A stretch of DNA of 36,293 nucleotides. Source: Bacteroides sp. (lineage in GTDB: Bacteria; Bacteroidota; Bacteroidia; Bacteroidales; Muribaculaceae). Below the pieces are notes generated by a model. That model was not told the origin of the DNA, ran no database searches, and saw only the letters and a program-made list of their open reading frames with translations. The translations under genes and the position numbers were made by a program. Positions 15,878 through 24,957 of this stretch are shown piece after piece. The stretch covers positions 1 through 36,293 of the forward strand of contig JAAVCK010000015.1 of assembly GCA_014802325.1 (NCBI GenBank). Reading direction: 5' to 3'. Every line of letters starts with the position of its first letter. Position 1 is the stretch's first letter.

Positions 15878-16945
15878 ATGGATAAAAAAGAAATAGTGTT
15901 ATCAGGTATCCGTGCCACAGGTAATCTTCATCTGGGCAATTACTACGGAGCCCTCAGTAAATTCGTAAAGATGCAGCATGACTATGACTGCCTCTATTTT
16001 ATAGCCGACCTTCATGCGTTGACCACCAATCCCGAGCCCTCGCAGCTTCATGAGAATGTGAAAAACATTCTTGCCGAATATCTTGCAGCGGGGGTCGATC
16101 CCGAGCAGGCCACTATCTTCGTACAGAGCGACGTGCCTGAAGTCTCGGAGATGTATCTGCTCCTCAATATGCACGTGGGCATAGGCGAGCTCATGCGCAC
16201 CACATCTTTTAAAGACAAAGCCCGCAAGCAGCTCGGCATATCCACCGGCGCTGATACCGACGAGGAAATCGAGAAGCAGATCATTGGCACCAACTCCAAT
16301 AAGCGAGTTAATGCCGGCCTTCTCACTTATCCCACTCTCATGGCTGTGGATATCCTCATTCAGAAGGCATCGAAGGTACCCGTGGGTAAAGATCAGGAGC
16401 AGCATCTTGAACTCACCCGCCGCTTTGCCCGCCGATTCAATTCATTCTATGGCGTGGATCTCTTCCCCGAACCCGAAAACTTCAACTTCGGCGATCATGC
16501 CGTGAAAGTGCCCGGTCTTGACGGCTCGGGTAAAATGGGTAAGAGCGAAGGCAACTGCATATATCTGGTCGACGACGAAAAGACCATCCGCAAGAAAGTG
16601 ATGAAAGCCGTGACCGATCAGGGCCCCACCGAACCCAACCAGCCTGTGTCGGAACCGGTGGAAAATCTCTTCACTCTTATGGAACTTACATCCGCTCCTG
16701 AGATAGTGACTCACTACCGCGACGCTTATGCAGACTGCTCAATACGCTACGGCGACCTCAAGAAGCAGCTCGCCGAGGATATTCTCAAGGTGACTCTGCC
16801 TATCCGCGAGCGCTATCAGGAGATTCGCTCAGACGACGCATATCTGGCCCGTGTGACCCGTATGGGCGCCGAGCGTGCCCGTGAGCGCGCGGCTGCCACT
16901 CTGTCTGAAGTCAAGGAGGCTATGGGCATACGCAAATTCTATTGA
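15878..16945 (+). CDS. trpS: Tryptophanyl-tRNA synthetase
   Basis: A 355-residue class I synthetase that charges tRNA-Trp. It starts MDKKEIVLSGIRATGNLHLG. The HIGH motif is HLGN (18-21) and the KMSKS motif appears as KMGKS, following LDGSGK (near 217-224). The family block GLLTYPTLMAVDIL and the basic C-terminus are present, and the length is usual. The trpS-glnS gap is only 35 bases with no terminator, so the two are probably one transcript. Confidence 0.97.
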   Translation: MDKKEIVLSGIRATGNLHLGNYYGALSKFVKMQHDYDCLYFIADLHALTTNPEPSQLHENVKNILAEYLAAGVDPEQATIFVQSDVPEVSEMYLLLNMHVGIGELMRTTSFKDKARKQLGISTGADTDEEIEKQIIGTNSNKRVNAGLLTYPTLMAVDILIQKASKVPVGKDQEQHLELTRRFARRFNSFYGVDLFPEPENFNFGDHAVKVPGLDGSGKMGKSEGNCIYLVDDEKTIRKKVMKAVTDQGPTEPNQPVSEPVENLFTLMELTSAPEIVTHYRDAYADCSIRYGDLKKQLAEDILKVTLPIRERYQEIRSDDAYLARVTRMGAERARERAAATLSEVKEAMGIRKFY

Positions 16946-16980
16946 TATCATAATCCCCACACACTACATTATATTACGTA

Positions 16981-18681
16981 ATGGAAAATACTGAAAACAA
17001 TACTCAGGAGAGCAAGGGCCTGAACTTCGTGGAACAGCTCGTGCTCGAAGACCTTCAGGCCGGTAAAAACGGTGGACGACTCAATACCCGTTTCCCGCCC
17101 GAGCCCAACGGTTATCTCCACATAGGCCACGCCAAGGCTATCTGCATGGACTTCGGTGTAGCTGAAAAATTCGGCGGCACATGCAATCTCCGCTTCGATG
17201 ATACGAACCCCGTGAAAGAAGATGTGGAATATGTCGACTCGATACGCGAAGACATCCACTGGCTCGGCTTTGACTGGGGCGACCGCGAATATTATGCATC
17301 TGATTATTTCCCCCAGCTCTTTGATCTGGCTGTAAGACTCATTAAGGAGGGTAAGGCGTATGTAGATGATCAGACCTCCGAGGAGATCGCCGCCCAGAAA
17401 GGCACTCCCACACAGCCCGGTATCAACAGCCCTTACCGTGACCGTACTCCCGAGGAAAACCTTGACCTGTTCATGCGCATGAACGAGGGTGAATTTGAGG
17501 AAGGAGCTCGTGTGCTCCGTGCGAAAATCGACATGGCTTCGCCCAACATGCACTTCCGCGATCCCATAATGTATCGCATCATCAAGCATCCCCACCATCG
17601 CACGGGTACGAAGTGGAAGGTATATCCCATGTATGATTTCGCCCACGGCCAGAGCGACTATTTCGAGGGAGTGACTCACTCGATATGTACGCTTGAGTTC
17701 GTGCCTCATCGTCCGCTCTACGATTACTTTGTAGATGAACTCGCCGACGAGACCTATCGTCCGCGTCAGATAGAATTTAACCGTCTGAACCTCACCTACA
17801 CCATGATGTCGAAGCGAAAGTTGCTCCAACTCGTCAAGGAAGGACTTGTGGCCGGATGGGACGATCCGCGCATGCCCACCATATCAGGGCTGCGCCGCCG
17901 CGGCTACACTCCCCGCGCCATCCGCAATTTCATCAACACCATAGGCTACACCAAATATGAGGCGCTCAACGACATTTCGCTCCTCGAACATGCCGTACGC
18001 GACGACCTCAATGCCGTGGCTACCCGCGGTATGGCTGTGATCAATCCCGTGAAGGTAGTGATCACCAACTATCCCGAAGACAAGGTGGAGATGGTGGAGA
18101 TGGAGAATAATCCCGAAGATCCCGCAGCCGGTATGCACTCCATGCCCTTCACCCGCGAAATCTATATAGAGCGCGATGACTTCATGGAAAATCCCCCCAA
18201 GAAGTTCTTCCGTCTCGCCCCCGACGGTGAAGTACGCCTCAAAGGCGCTTACATAGTGAAATGCACAGGTGTGAAAAAAGATGCTGACGGCAATATAGAA
18301 GAAATCTATTGTACCTACGATCCCGAAACCCGCAGCGGACTCCCCGGTAGCATGCGCAAGGTTAAGGGTACACTCCATTGGGTGTCGGCCGCCAAGGCCG
18401 TTGATGCCACGGCGCGTATCTACGACCGACTGTTTTCAGTGGAAAATCCTGCCGCAGAGACCGAGCGCGATTTCCGCGAAATGCTCAACCCCGATTCACT
18501 CAAAGTAGTGGAGGGTATCAAGATCGAGCCGTATCTGGCCGAAATAGCCCGTCCCGGTCTGCCGCTGCAATTCCAGCGAATAGGATACTTCACACTCGAC
18601 CCTGACTCCACCCCTGATAATCTTATCTTCAACCGTACTATCGCACTCAAGGATACATGGGAGAAGATGAAGGGCAAGTGA
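16981..18681 (+). CDS. glnS: Glutaminyl-tRNA synthetase
   Basis: A 566-residue class I synthetase. The HIGH motif lies in PEPNGYLHIGH (40-50), which is typical of GlnRS rather than GluRS. The KMSKS equivalent is MMSKRKL (about 273-279), preceded by a FNRLNLTYT-type block. The C-terminal beta-barrel anticodon domain is complete, and the length is close to the E. coli enzyme (554). Having GlnRS means tRNA-Gln is charged directly. It follows trpS by 35 bases and is followed by a hairpin at 18706-18745. Confidence 0.97.
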   Translation: MENTENNTQESKGLNFVEQLVLEDLQAGKNGGRLNTRFPPEPNGYLHIGHAKAICMDFGVAEKFGGTCNLRFDDTNPVKEDVEYVDSIREDIHWLGFDWGDREYYASDYFPQLFDLAVRLIKEGKAYVDDQTSEEIAAQKGTPTQPGINSPYRDRTPEENLDLFMRMNEGEFEEGARVLRAKIDMASPNMHFRDPIMYRIIKHPHHRTGTKWKVYPMYDFAHGQSDYFEGVTHSICTLEFVPHRPLYDYFVDELADETYRPRQIEFNRLNLTYTMMSKRKLLQLVKEGLVAGWDDPRMPTISGLRRRGYTPRAIRNFINTIGYTKYEALNDISLLEHAVRDDLNAVATRGMAVINPVKVVITNYPEDKVEMVEMENNPEDPAAGMHSMPFTREIYIERDDFMENPPKKFFRLAPDGEVRLKGAYIVKCTGVKKDADGNIEEIYCTYDPETRSGLPGSMRKVKGTLHWVSAAKAVDATARIYDRLFSVENPAAETERDFREMLNPDSLKVVEGIKIEPYLAEIARPGLPLQFQRIGYFTLDPDSTPDNLIFNRTIALKDTWEKMKGK

Positions 18682-18705
18682 TTTGTTAAACTAATCTCCT
18701 TATAA

Positions 18706-18745
18706 CTGACGCTGCCGCGGCTGATTTGCCATGCGACAGCGTCAG
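18706..18745 (+). promoter_or_regulatory. Hairpin between glnS and the M16 peptidase gene
   Basis: CTGACGCTG (18706-18714) pairs perfectly with CAGCGTCAG (18737-18745). No T run follows. The stem ends 9 bases before ATG 18755. It contains the upstream ATG 18731, which argues against that codon as the true start. It may be a weak glnS terminator or a translation-modulating leader. Confidence 0.5.
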
Positions 18746-18754
18746 GTCATAAAT

Positions 18755-19978
18755 ATGAATAATTTCCCGATAACAATTTTCAAGCTCTCCAACGGACTCC
18801 GGTGCGTGCACTGTCTCCGTCGCGGTGAGGTGGAATACTGCGGAGTGGCTGTAAATGCCGGCTCGCGCGACGAACTCACCCCAGACCGATTCGGGCTTGC
18901 TCACTTCGTGGAGCATACCATATTCAAGGGCACTACCCACCGCCGGTCATGGCATATCATCAATCGCATGGAAGCTGTGGGTGGCGAGCTGAATGCTTAC
19001 ACCACCAAGGAGGAAACCTATGTTTATTCCACATTTCCGCGGGGTAATCTCAGGCGCGCAGCCGAACTGATAGCCGACCTCGTAAAACGGTCGGCCTTTC
19101 CGCGTGCGGAGATCGACCGCGAACGCGACGTGGTAGCTGATGAGATCAATACCTACTCCGACATACCGTCGGATGGCATTTATGATGACTTTGAGGATAT
19201 GATATTCGCAGGGTCAGCATTGGGTCATAACATACTTGGCACGGTAGAATCGCTTGCCGGATTCACCACTGATGTGTGCCGCGAATATCTCGACAGATTT
19301 TATACCCCCGGGCAGATGGTGTTTTTTTATTCCGGCCCCACGCGACCCGCGCAGGTGGAGAAGATTGTAGCCGAGTATTTCGGCAGTCTGTCGCTGCCCG
19401 ATGTGGAGCGCGACAGGAAGCAGCCCGACGTAGTGTCACGCTTTGACAATGTGAAAGAAATATCGTCGCACCAGTCACATGTGGTGATGGGCGCCAGAAT
19501 AGGAGGTCTGTTTGCCCCCGACCGCTACGCTATGGCACTGCTTACCAATATACTTGGCGGACCGGGTATGAATTCACTGCTCAATGTGGAGCTGCGCGAG
19601 CGCCGCGGACTCGTCTACACTATCGACGCATCGGCAAGTCATCTCACCGATACCGGGCTTTTCACCGTGTATTTCGGCTGTGACCACGACGATGCCTCCC
19701 GCTGCCGTCGGCTTGTCGCCAACACGATAGACCGCATAGCGCAGGGAGCCATCAACGAGCGCCGTCTGTCGCAGGCGAAGCGACAATATGCCGGTCAGCT
19801 TGTCATAGCTTCGGCCAATGCCGAGCAGACAGCTCTGTCGCAGGGCAGATCAATGCTTTACTTCGATACGGCGGCTCCGCTGTCGGTGACACTTGACCGG
19901 ATAGCGGCGGTGACTACTGATGAAATCACTGCCGCCGCGCAACGGCTTACCGAACTCTCGGTGCTCACTTTGCGTTAA
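18755..19978 (+). CDS. M16-family zinc metallopeptidase (pitrilysin/processing-peptidase type)
   Basis: A 407-residue M16 peptidase. The inverted zinc motif HFVEH (50-54) and the distal ligand Glu130, 76 residues further on, are present, along with GGELNAYTT (76-84). The second, inactive half (about 205-400) contains the family glycine-rich GGPGMNSLL loop and a LRERRGLVY-type block. No signal peptide is visible, so a cytoplasmic place is likely; short M16B proteins of this size usually form dimers. ATG 18755 was chosen because the in-frame ATG at 18731 lies inside a hairpin, and MNNFPITIFKLSNGLR matches the usual N-terminus. The substrate is unknown. Confidence 0.88.
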   Translation: MNNFPITIFKLSNGLRCVHCLRRGEVEYCGVAVNAGSRDELTPDRFGLAHFVEHTIFKGTTHRRSWHIINRMEAVGGELNAYTTKEETYVYSTFPRGNLRRAAELIADLVKRSAFPRAEIDRERDVVADEINTYSDIPSDGIYDDFEDMIFAGSALGHNILGTVESLAGFTTDVCREYLDRFYTPGQMVFFYSGPTRPAQVEKIVAEYFGSLSLPDVERDRKQPDVVSRFDNVKEISSHQSHVVMGARIGGLFAPDRYAMALLTNILGGPGMNSLLNVELRERRGLVYTIDASASHLTDTGLFTVYFGCDHDDASRCRRLVANTIDRIAQGAINERRLSQAKRQYAGQLVIASANAEQTALSQGRSMLYFDTAAPLSVTLDRIAAVTTDEITAAAQRLTELSVLTLR

Positions 19979-19994
19979 ATTGAAAAATATTTCG

Positions 19995-20002
19995 TAAATT
20001 TG
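19995..20002 (+). promoter_or_regulatory. -7 promoter box of ribBA
   Basis: TAAATTTG (19995-20002), with TTTG at 19969-19972 but a long 22-base spacer. Transcription would start near 20008, which excludes the in-frame TTG at 20000 as a start codon. Confidence 0.5.
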
Positions 20003-20026
20003 CATCAGATTCTAATGGAAAAGAAT

Positions 20027-21235
20027 ATGAATGATATCCGACTTGACAGCATAGAGGACGCTCTCGAAGATTTCCGCAACGGGAAATTCGTGATAGTAGT
20101 CGACGACGAAAACCGCGAGAACGAGGGTGACCTCATAGTTGCTGCCGAAAAGGTGACCGAGGATCACGTCAACTTCATGATTTCCAATGCCCGTGGCGAA
20201 CTTTGTGCTCCGCTCTCCATATCGCGTTGCAAGGAGCTCGGGCTCACTAATCAGGTTGACAACAATACCTCGATGCTCGGCACCCCGTTTACAGTAACGG
20301 CCGATCTGCTTAAGGGCTGTACCACAGGTGTGAGTGTTCATGACCGCGCAGCCACGATACGCGCTCTTGCCGATCCCGCCTCGGTGGCCGAAGATTTCGG
20401 CCGTCCGGGACATGTGCATCCGCTTTATGCTCAGGATGCAGGTGTGCTCCGCCGTGCCGGTCACACCGAAGCCGCTATCGATCTTGCCCGGCTGGCAGGA
20501 ATGCAGCCGGCAGCGGCTCTTATCGAGATACTCAACGAAGACGGAACCATGGCACGCTTGCCCCAGCTCCGTAAGAAAGCCGACGAGTGGGGTCTTAAAC
20601 TAATCTCGATTCAAGACCTGATAGAATATCGTCTTGCCAAAGAGTCGCTCGTGGAGAAAGGCGTGGAAGTGGATATGCCCACCGCGCACGGACATTTCCG
20701 ACTGGTGCCTTTCCGTCAGAAAAGCAATGGTCTCGAACATATAGCCCTGATAAAAGGTGATGTGGCCGACGGCGATCCGGTGCTCGTAAGAGTGCACTCC
20801 TCGTGTGCCACCGGCGATATTTTCGGCTCTATGCGTTGCGACTGCGGCGACCAGCTCCACAAGGCTATGGAGATGATAGAGAAAGAGGGCAGAGGTGCTA
20901 TAGTATATCTCAATCAGGAGGGCCGCGGCATAGGACTGATGGATAAGATACGTGCTTACAAACTTCAGGAAGAAGGTCTTGACACTGTTGACGCAAATCT
21001 GCACCTCGGCCATAAGGCCGACGAGCGCGACTATGGCGTTGGCGCAAACATACTCCGCGACCTCGGCATTCAGAAGATGCGTCTCATGTCAAACAATCCA
21101 GTAAAACGTATCGGTCTCGAAGGCTATGGTCTGGAAGTGGTGGAGAATGTGCCGATAGAAATAGCTCCCAACACTTACAACCGCCGCTACATGCTCACCA
21201 AAAAAGAGCGCATGGGACATCACCTTGATCTTTAA
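20027..21235 (+). CDS. ribBA: Bifunctional DHBP synthase / GTP cyclohydrolase II
   Basis: A 402-residue fusion that feeds both entry branches of riboflavin synthesis. The N-terminal RibB half (about 1-200) makes 3,4-dihydroxy-2-butanone 4-phosphate and shows [11 protein letters not shown] (26-36), [10 protein letters not shown] and [14 protein letters not shown] (145-158). The C-terminal RibA half (about 210-400) opens GTP. It has zinc cysteines Cys260, Cys271 and Cys273 and the block [11 protein letters not shown]. Both active sites look intact. ATG 20027 aligns with family N-termini and has purine-rich GGAAAAG before it; ATG 20015 is also possible. No other rib genes or FMN riboswitch are seen nearby. 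Confidence 0.95.
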   Translation: MNDIRLDSIEDALEDFRNGKFVIVVDDENRENEGDLIVAAEKVTEDHVNFMISNARGELCAPLSISRCKELGLTNQVDNNTSMLGTPFTVTADLLKGCTTGVSVHDRAATIRALADPASVAEDFGRPGHVHPLYAQDAGVLRRAGHTEAAIDLARLAGMQPAAALIEILNEDGTMARLPQLRKKADEWGLKLISIQDLIEYRLAKESLVEKGVEVDMPTAHGHFRLVPFRQKSNGLEHIALIKGDVADGDPVLVRVHSSCATGDIFGSMRCDCGDQLHKAMEMIEKEGRGAIVYLNQEGRGIGLMDKIRAYKLQEEGLDTVDANLHLGHKADERDYGVGANILRDLGIQKMRLMSNNPVKRIGLEGYGLEVVENVPIEIAPNTYNRRYMLTKKERMGHHLDL

Positions 21236-21258
21236 AATCGATTTTTATAAAATTTTTA

Positions 21259-21298
21259 TTAAAGCATTTGTATACTCCATGCAAATGCTTTAATTTTG
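21259..21298 (+). terminator. Terminator of ribBA that contains the arabinose-operon promoter
   Basis: A perfect 12-bp stem pairs 21259-21270 with 21282-21293 around an 11-base loop and is followed by TTTTG. It starts 24 bases after the ribBA stop. The same DNA carries the next promoter: TTTG is the end of the left arm and TAATTTTG runs from the right arm into the T-tail. Confidence 0.85.
21267..21298 (+). promoter_or_regulatory. Promoter of the arabinose operon
   Basis: TTTG (21267-21270), 20 bases, then TAATTTTG (21291-21298). It lies wholly within the ribBA terminator hairpin. Transcription would start near 21305, about 53 bases before the epimerase gene. Confidence 0.65.
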
Positions 21299-21299
21299 T

Positions 21300-21326
21300 A
21301 AATGTGTGACATAGCACACATTTTTT
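21300..21326 (+). promoter_or_regulatory. Inverted repeat over the arabinose-operon start point: operator or attenuator candidate
   Basis: AAATGTGTG (21300-21308) pairs perfectly with CACACATTT (21315-21323) around ACATAG, followed by TTT. Because it covers the predicted transcription start, a repressor operator is as likely as an RNA hairpin. Which regulator would bind is unknown. Confidence 0.5.
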
Positions 21327-21357
21327 AGTATAGTTTTACCTTAAATCTATTGAAACA

Positions 21358-22509
21358 GTGAACAAATTCACTTTTCTGGCCGCCTTGTCGCTCACGGCAA
21401 TTACCGTAAGTTCGTGCGGCACGAAGCAGGAAACACGACCCACTCTCATGGCCGGAATGGATCCGGCCAAGTTTGAAACCACCGTCAACGGAAAATCTAC
21501 CGCTCTATACAGCATCAGAAGCAGCAGCGGCATGGAAGCGGCCATCACGAATTACGGCGGCAGAATAGTGGCGCTCCTTGTACCCGGTGCCGACGGCCGG
21601 ATGCGTGATGTGGAACTCGGGTTTGACAGCATTGAGGCATATCTACCCGAAAACAATCCTACCGACTTCGGTGCTACGATAGGCCGCTACGCCAATCGTA
21701 TAGATCATGGCCGCCTGGTAATCGACGGCGACACCATACAGCTCCAGGTGAATAATTTCGGGCATACTCTCCACGGCGGTCCTACCGGATGGCAATATCA
21801 GGTATTCGACGCCGAGCAGCCCAATGACTCCACACTTGTGCTTAGAATTGAGTCGCCCGACGGTGATAATGGATTTCCCGGACGCGTGGCAGCATCGGTC
21901 ACATATACCGCCATGCCCGGCAATGTGCTTGATGTGAAGTATAGCGCCGAATCCGACGCACCGACCGTGATAAATATGACCAATCACTCGTATTTCAATC
22001 TTTCGGGTGATCCATCCAAGCCTGTTACCGGACATACTTTGCTGATCAACGGCTCAAATTATACCCCCGTCGACTCGACATTCATGACCACAGGCGAGAT
22101 TATGCCGGTTGCCGGCACGCCGATGGATTTCCTGGCAGCCAAGATGATAGGACAGGATATTGACATGGTTGACTTCGAGCAGATAAAGAACGGAAACGGC
22201 TATGACCACAACTGGGTGCTCGACACCGAGGGAGATATCAACCGTCTTGCCGTTACGCTCTACAGCCCGGAGAGCGGGATAGGCATGAATATTTTTACCA
22301 CCGAGCCGGGAGTGCAGGTCTATTCCGGAAACTTCCTTGACGGTACGGTGACAGGCAAGAACGGCACGGTCTATAATCAGCGTGCGGGAATAGCCCTTGA
22401 GACGCAGCATTATCCCGATTCGCCAAACAAACCCTTGTGGCCATCGGTTATCCTCCGTCCCGGCACACCCTACACGAGCCACACTATCATGCAATTTTTC
22501 ACCAAATAA
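21358..22509 (+). CDS. galM: Aldose 1-epimerase (mutarotase), lipoprotein
   Basis: A 383-residue mutarotase that interconverts alpha and beta anomers of aldoses, here most likely L-arabinose. Active-site features are present: GRYANRI (109-115), GHTLHGG (135-141), catalytic His210 in MTNHSYFN, and catalytic base Glu348 in ALETQHYPDSPN. The N-terminus is a lipoprotein signal with lipobox VSSC and lipidated Cys20, so the enzyme acts in the periplasm, anchored to a membrane. The start is GTG; the first in-frame ATG is after the lipobox and would lose the signal. It is the first gene of the arabinose operon, 14 bases before the symporter gene. Confidence 0.93.
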   Translation: MNKFTFLAALSLTAITVSSCGTKQETRPTLMAGMDPAKFETTVNGKSTALYSIRSSSGMEAAITNYGGRIVALLVPGADGRMRDVELGFDSIEAYLPENNPTDFGATIGRYANRIDHGRLVIDGDTIQLQVNNFGHTLHGGPTGWQYQVFDAEQPNDSTLVLRIESPDGDNGFPGRVAASVTYTAMPGNVLDVKYSAESDAPTVINMTNHSYFNLSGDPSKPVTGHTLLINGSNYTPVDSTFMTTGEIMPVAGTPMDFLAAKMIGQDIDMVDFEQIKNGNGYDHNWVLDTEGDINRLAVTLYSPESGIGMNIFTTEPGVQVYSGNFLDGTVTGKNGTVYNQRAGIALETQHYPDSPNKPLWPSVILRPGTPYTSHTIMQFFTK

Positions 22510-22523
22510 AATATAAATAATCA

Positions 22524-24227
22524 ATGGCTTTACTTGACTGGATCGTCATCGCCATATTCGCTGTAGCACTGATAGGTGTGATAGTGTGGGTGATGAGACA
22601 GAAACAAAACAATGCCGCCGACTACTTCCTCGGCGGAAAAGACGCTACATGGATAGCGATAGGTGCCTCGATATTCGCATCCAATATCGGCTCAGAACAT
22701 CTGATAGGTCTTGCCGGCTCGGGCGCATCATCGGGCATGGCTATGGCTCACTGGGAAATCCAAGGATGGATGATACTTCTTCTCGGCTGGGTGTTTGTGC
22801 CGTTCTATTCGCGCTCTATGGTCTATACGATGCCTGAATTTCTTGAGCGTCGATTCAATCCACAGTCGCGCACCATTCTTGCCACCATCTCGCTCATAAG
22901 CTATGTGCTTACCAAGGTGGCTGTGACCGTCTATGCCGGAGGTCTGGTATTTCAACAGGTATTCGGTATAGAGGAGCTGTGGGGCATCGACTTCTTCTGG
23001 ATCGCCGCTATCGGCCTGGTGCTTCTCACGGCACTTTACACCATATTCGGGGGTATGAAATCAGTACTGTATACATCAGTGTTGCAGACCCCGATACTCC
23101 TGCTCGGCTCGCTCATCATACTTGTGCTCGGCCTTAAGGAACTTGGCGGATGGGACGAGATGATGCGTATATGTTCGAGTGTGAAGGTCAACGAATATGG
23201 CGACTCGATGGTAAATCTGATCCGCGACAACGGTGACCCTCAGTATCCTTGGCTGGGTGCTCTTATCGGCTCGGCTGTAATAGGATTCTGGTACTGGTGT
23301 ACCGACCAGTTTATCGTGCAGCGTGTGCTCTCGGGAAAAGATGAGAAGGAAGCACGCCGGGGCACGATTTTCGGTGCGTATCTGAAGCTCCTTCCGGTAT
23401 TCCTGTTTCTGATACCGGGCATGATAGCATTTGCCCTCCATCAGAATGCACTTGAAGCCGGTACCGAAGGATTCCTGCCAATGCTCGCCAACGGTAATGT
23501 CAATTCCGACGCAGCATTTCCCACACTTGTCGCAAAACTCCTTCCCGCCGGTGTGAAAGGTCTGATTGTGTGCGGTATACTTGCTGCGCTTATGTCGTCG
23601 CTTGCTTCGCTTTTCAACTCTTCAGCCGCACTGTTTACCATTGACTTCTATCAGCGCTACCGCCCTGATACTGATCCTAAGAAACTCGTGCGTATCGGAC
23701 AGGCAGCCACCGTAGTGATAGTCATCCTCGGTATTCTGTGGATACCTGTGATGCGTTCGGTGGGCGATGTGCTGTATCTCTATCTTCAGGATGTGCAGTC
23801 AGTGCTCGCACCCGGTATTGCAGCAGCCTTCCTCATCGGAGTCCTGTGGAAACGAGCCTCAGCCATGGGTGGCATGTGGGCGCTCCTTTCAGGTCTTATC
23901 ATTGGCCTCACTCGCCTGTCGGCTAAAGTATATTACAGCAATTCCGACATCATACCCGGCACCGATCCATCGTGGTTTCAGTATCTGTTTTATGACTGCA
24001 ACTGGCTCTTCTTCTGCGGATGGATGCTCGTGTTCTGTCTGGCGGTCGGTGTGATAGTGTCGCTCTGTACCAAAGCTCCATCTGAAGAGAAGATACAGGG
24101 ACTCGTGTTTGGTACGGCCACTCCCGAGCAGCTTGCCGCCACAAGTGCCAGCTGGAATGCATGGGATGTAGTCAATACGGTGATAATACTCGGCATCACT
24201 GTGGCATTTTATATCTATTTCTGGTAA
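22524..24227 (+). CDS. Sodium/solute symporter (SSS/SGLT family), probable L-arabinose importer
   Basis: A 567-residue inner-membrane protein with about 14 hydrophobic segments. It belongs to the sodium:solute symporter family of the LeuT fold, near SGLT. The family block [20 protein letters not shown] lies at about residues 52-71, and the Na+-site block with [14 protein letters not shown] lies at about 362-375. A C-terminal extra helix is typical of SglT-like proteins. Position between galM and araD implies uptake of L-arabinose with sodium; the sugar is inferred from context. The araD start follows the stop by 5 bases. Confidence 0.9.
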   Translation: MALLDWIVIAIFAVALIGVIVWVMRQKQNNAADYFLGGKDATWIAIGASIFASNIGSEHLIGLAGSGASSGMAMAHWEIQGWMILLLGWVFVPFYSRSMVYTMPEFLERRFNPQSRTILATISLISYVLTKVAVTVYAGGLVFQQVFGIEELWGIDFFWIAAIGLVLLTALYTIFGGMKSVLYTSVLQTPILLLGSLIILVLGLKELGGWDEMMRICSSVKVNEYGDSMVNLIRDNGDPQYPWLGALIGSAVIGFWYWCTDQFIVQRVLSGKDEKEARRGTIFGAYLKLLPVFLFLIPGMIAFALHQNALEAGTEGFLPMLANGNVNSDAAFPTLVAKLLPAGVKGLIVCGILAALMSSLASLFNSSAALFTIDFYQRYRPDTDPKKLVRIGQAATVVIVILGILWIPVMRSVGDVLYLYLQDVQSVLAPGIAAAFLIGVLWKRASAMGGMWALLSGLIIGLTRLSAKVYYSNSDIIPGTDPSWFQYLFYDCNWLFFCGWMLVFCLAVGVIVSLCTKAPSEEKIQGLVFGTATPEQLAATSASWNAWDVVNTVIILGITVAFYIYFW

Positions 24228-24232
24228 CAATT

Positions 24233-24919
24233 ATGCTTGAAGAATTAAAACAGCAGGTCTATAAGGCCAATATCGACCTTGTAAAACATGGTCTTGTAAT
24301 TTTCACGTGGGGCAACGTGTCGGGTATCGACCGTGAAAAGGGCCTCGTAGTTATAAAACCCAGCGGTGTGGATTATGATACCATGACGCCCGACGATATG
24401 GTGGTGGTGGATCTCGCTACCGGTGAGAGGGTGGAGGGTAATCTCAAGCCCTCGTCGGATACGCCCACTCATCTGGCTCTATACAGAGCGTTTCCCGGCA
24501 TAGGGGGTATAGTCCACACCCACTCCACATATGCCACTGCTTGGGCGCAGGCCGGAATTGACTTGCCGAATATCGGCACTACGCATGCCGATTATTTCCA
24601 TGATGCCATACCATGCACTCCCGATATGACCCGCGAGGAAGTGATGACAGATTATGAGCTTAACACCGGACTGGTGATTGTTAAACGTTTTGAAAACCTG
24701 AACCCCATGCACACCCCGGGCGTTTTGGTTAAAAACCACGGTCCGTTTGCATGGGGTAGAGATCCCCACGACGCGGTGCACAACGCAGTGGTGATGGAGC
24801 AAGTGGCTAAAATGGCTTTCGTGAGTCATTCGGTCAATCCGGCTCTCACTATGAATCCGCTGCTGATTGAAAAGCACTTTAACCGCAAGCACGGACCCGG
24901 CGCATATTACGGTCAGTGA
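24233..24919 (+). CDS. araD: L-ribulose-5-phosphate 4-epimerase
   Basis: A 228-residue class II aldolase-fold epimerase that converts L-ribulose 5-phosphate to D-xylulose 5-phosphate, the last arabinose step. It has the phosphate-binding TWGNVSG (25-31), zinc ligands His95 and His97 (VHTHSTYA) and His169 (KNHGPFAWG), and Asp120 in THADYF. Size and motifs agree with E. coli AraD (231 residues). ATG 24233 was chosen because the upstream extension to 24161 overlaps the symporter gene and adds sequence foreign to the family. Third gene of the operon. Confidence 0.95.
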   Translation: MLEELKQQVYKANIDLVKHGLVIFTWGNVSGIDREKGLVVIKPSGVDYDTMTPDDMVVVDLATGERVEGNLKPSSDTPTHLALYRAFPGIGGIVHTHSTYATAWAQAGIDLPNIGTTHADYFHDAIPCTPDMTREEVMTDYELNTGLVIVKRFENLNPMHTPGVLVKNHGPFAWGRDPHDAVHNAVVMEQVAKMAFVSHSVNPALTMNPLLIEKHFNRKHGPGAYYGQ

Positions 24920-24957
24920 AAACAGAAATTAATAACTTCAAAAAATCAGATAATAAC

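Noticed and set aside
24161..24232. Extension of araD upstream into the symporter gene
   Set aside because: It overlaps the symporter's last codons in another frame and adds residues foreign to AraD; ATG 24233 matches the family start.
24916..24957. GTG start for araA overlapping the araD stop
   Set aside because: The extra 14 residues do not match L-arabinose isomerases; ATG 24958 gives the usual N-terminus. It remains possible as a coupling start.
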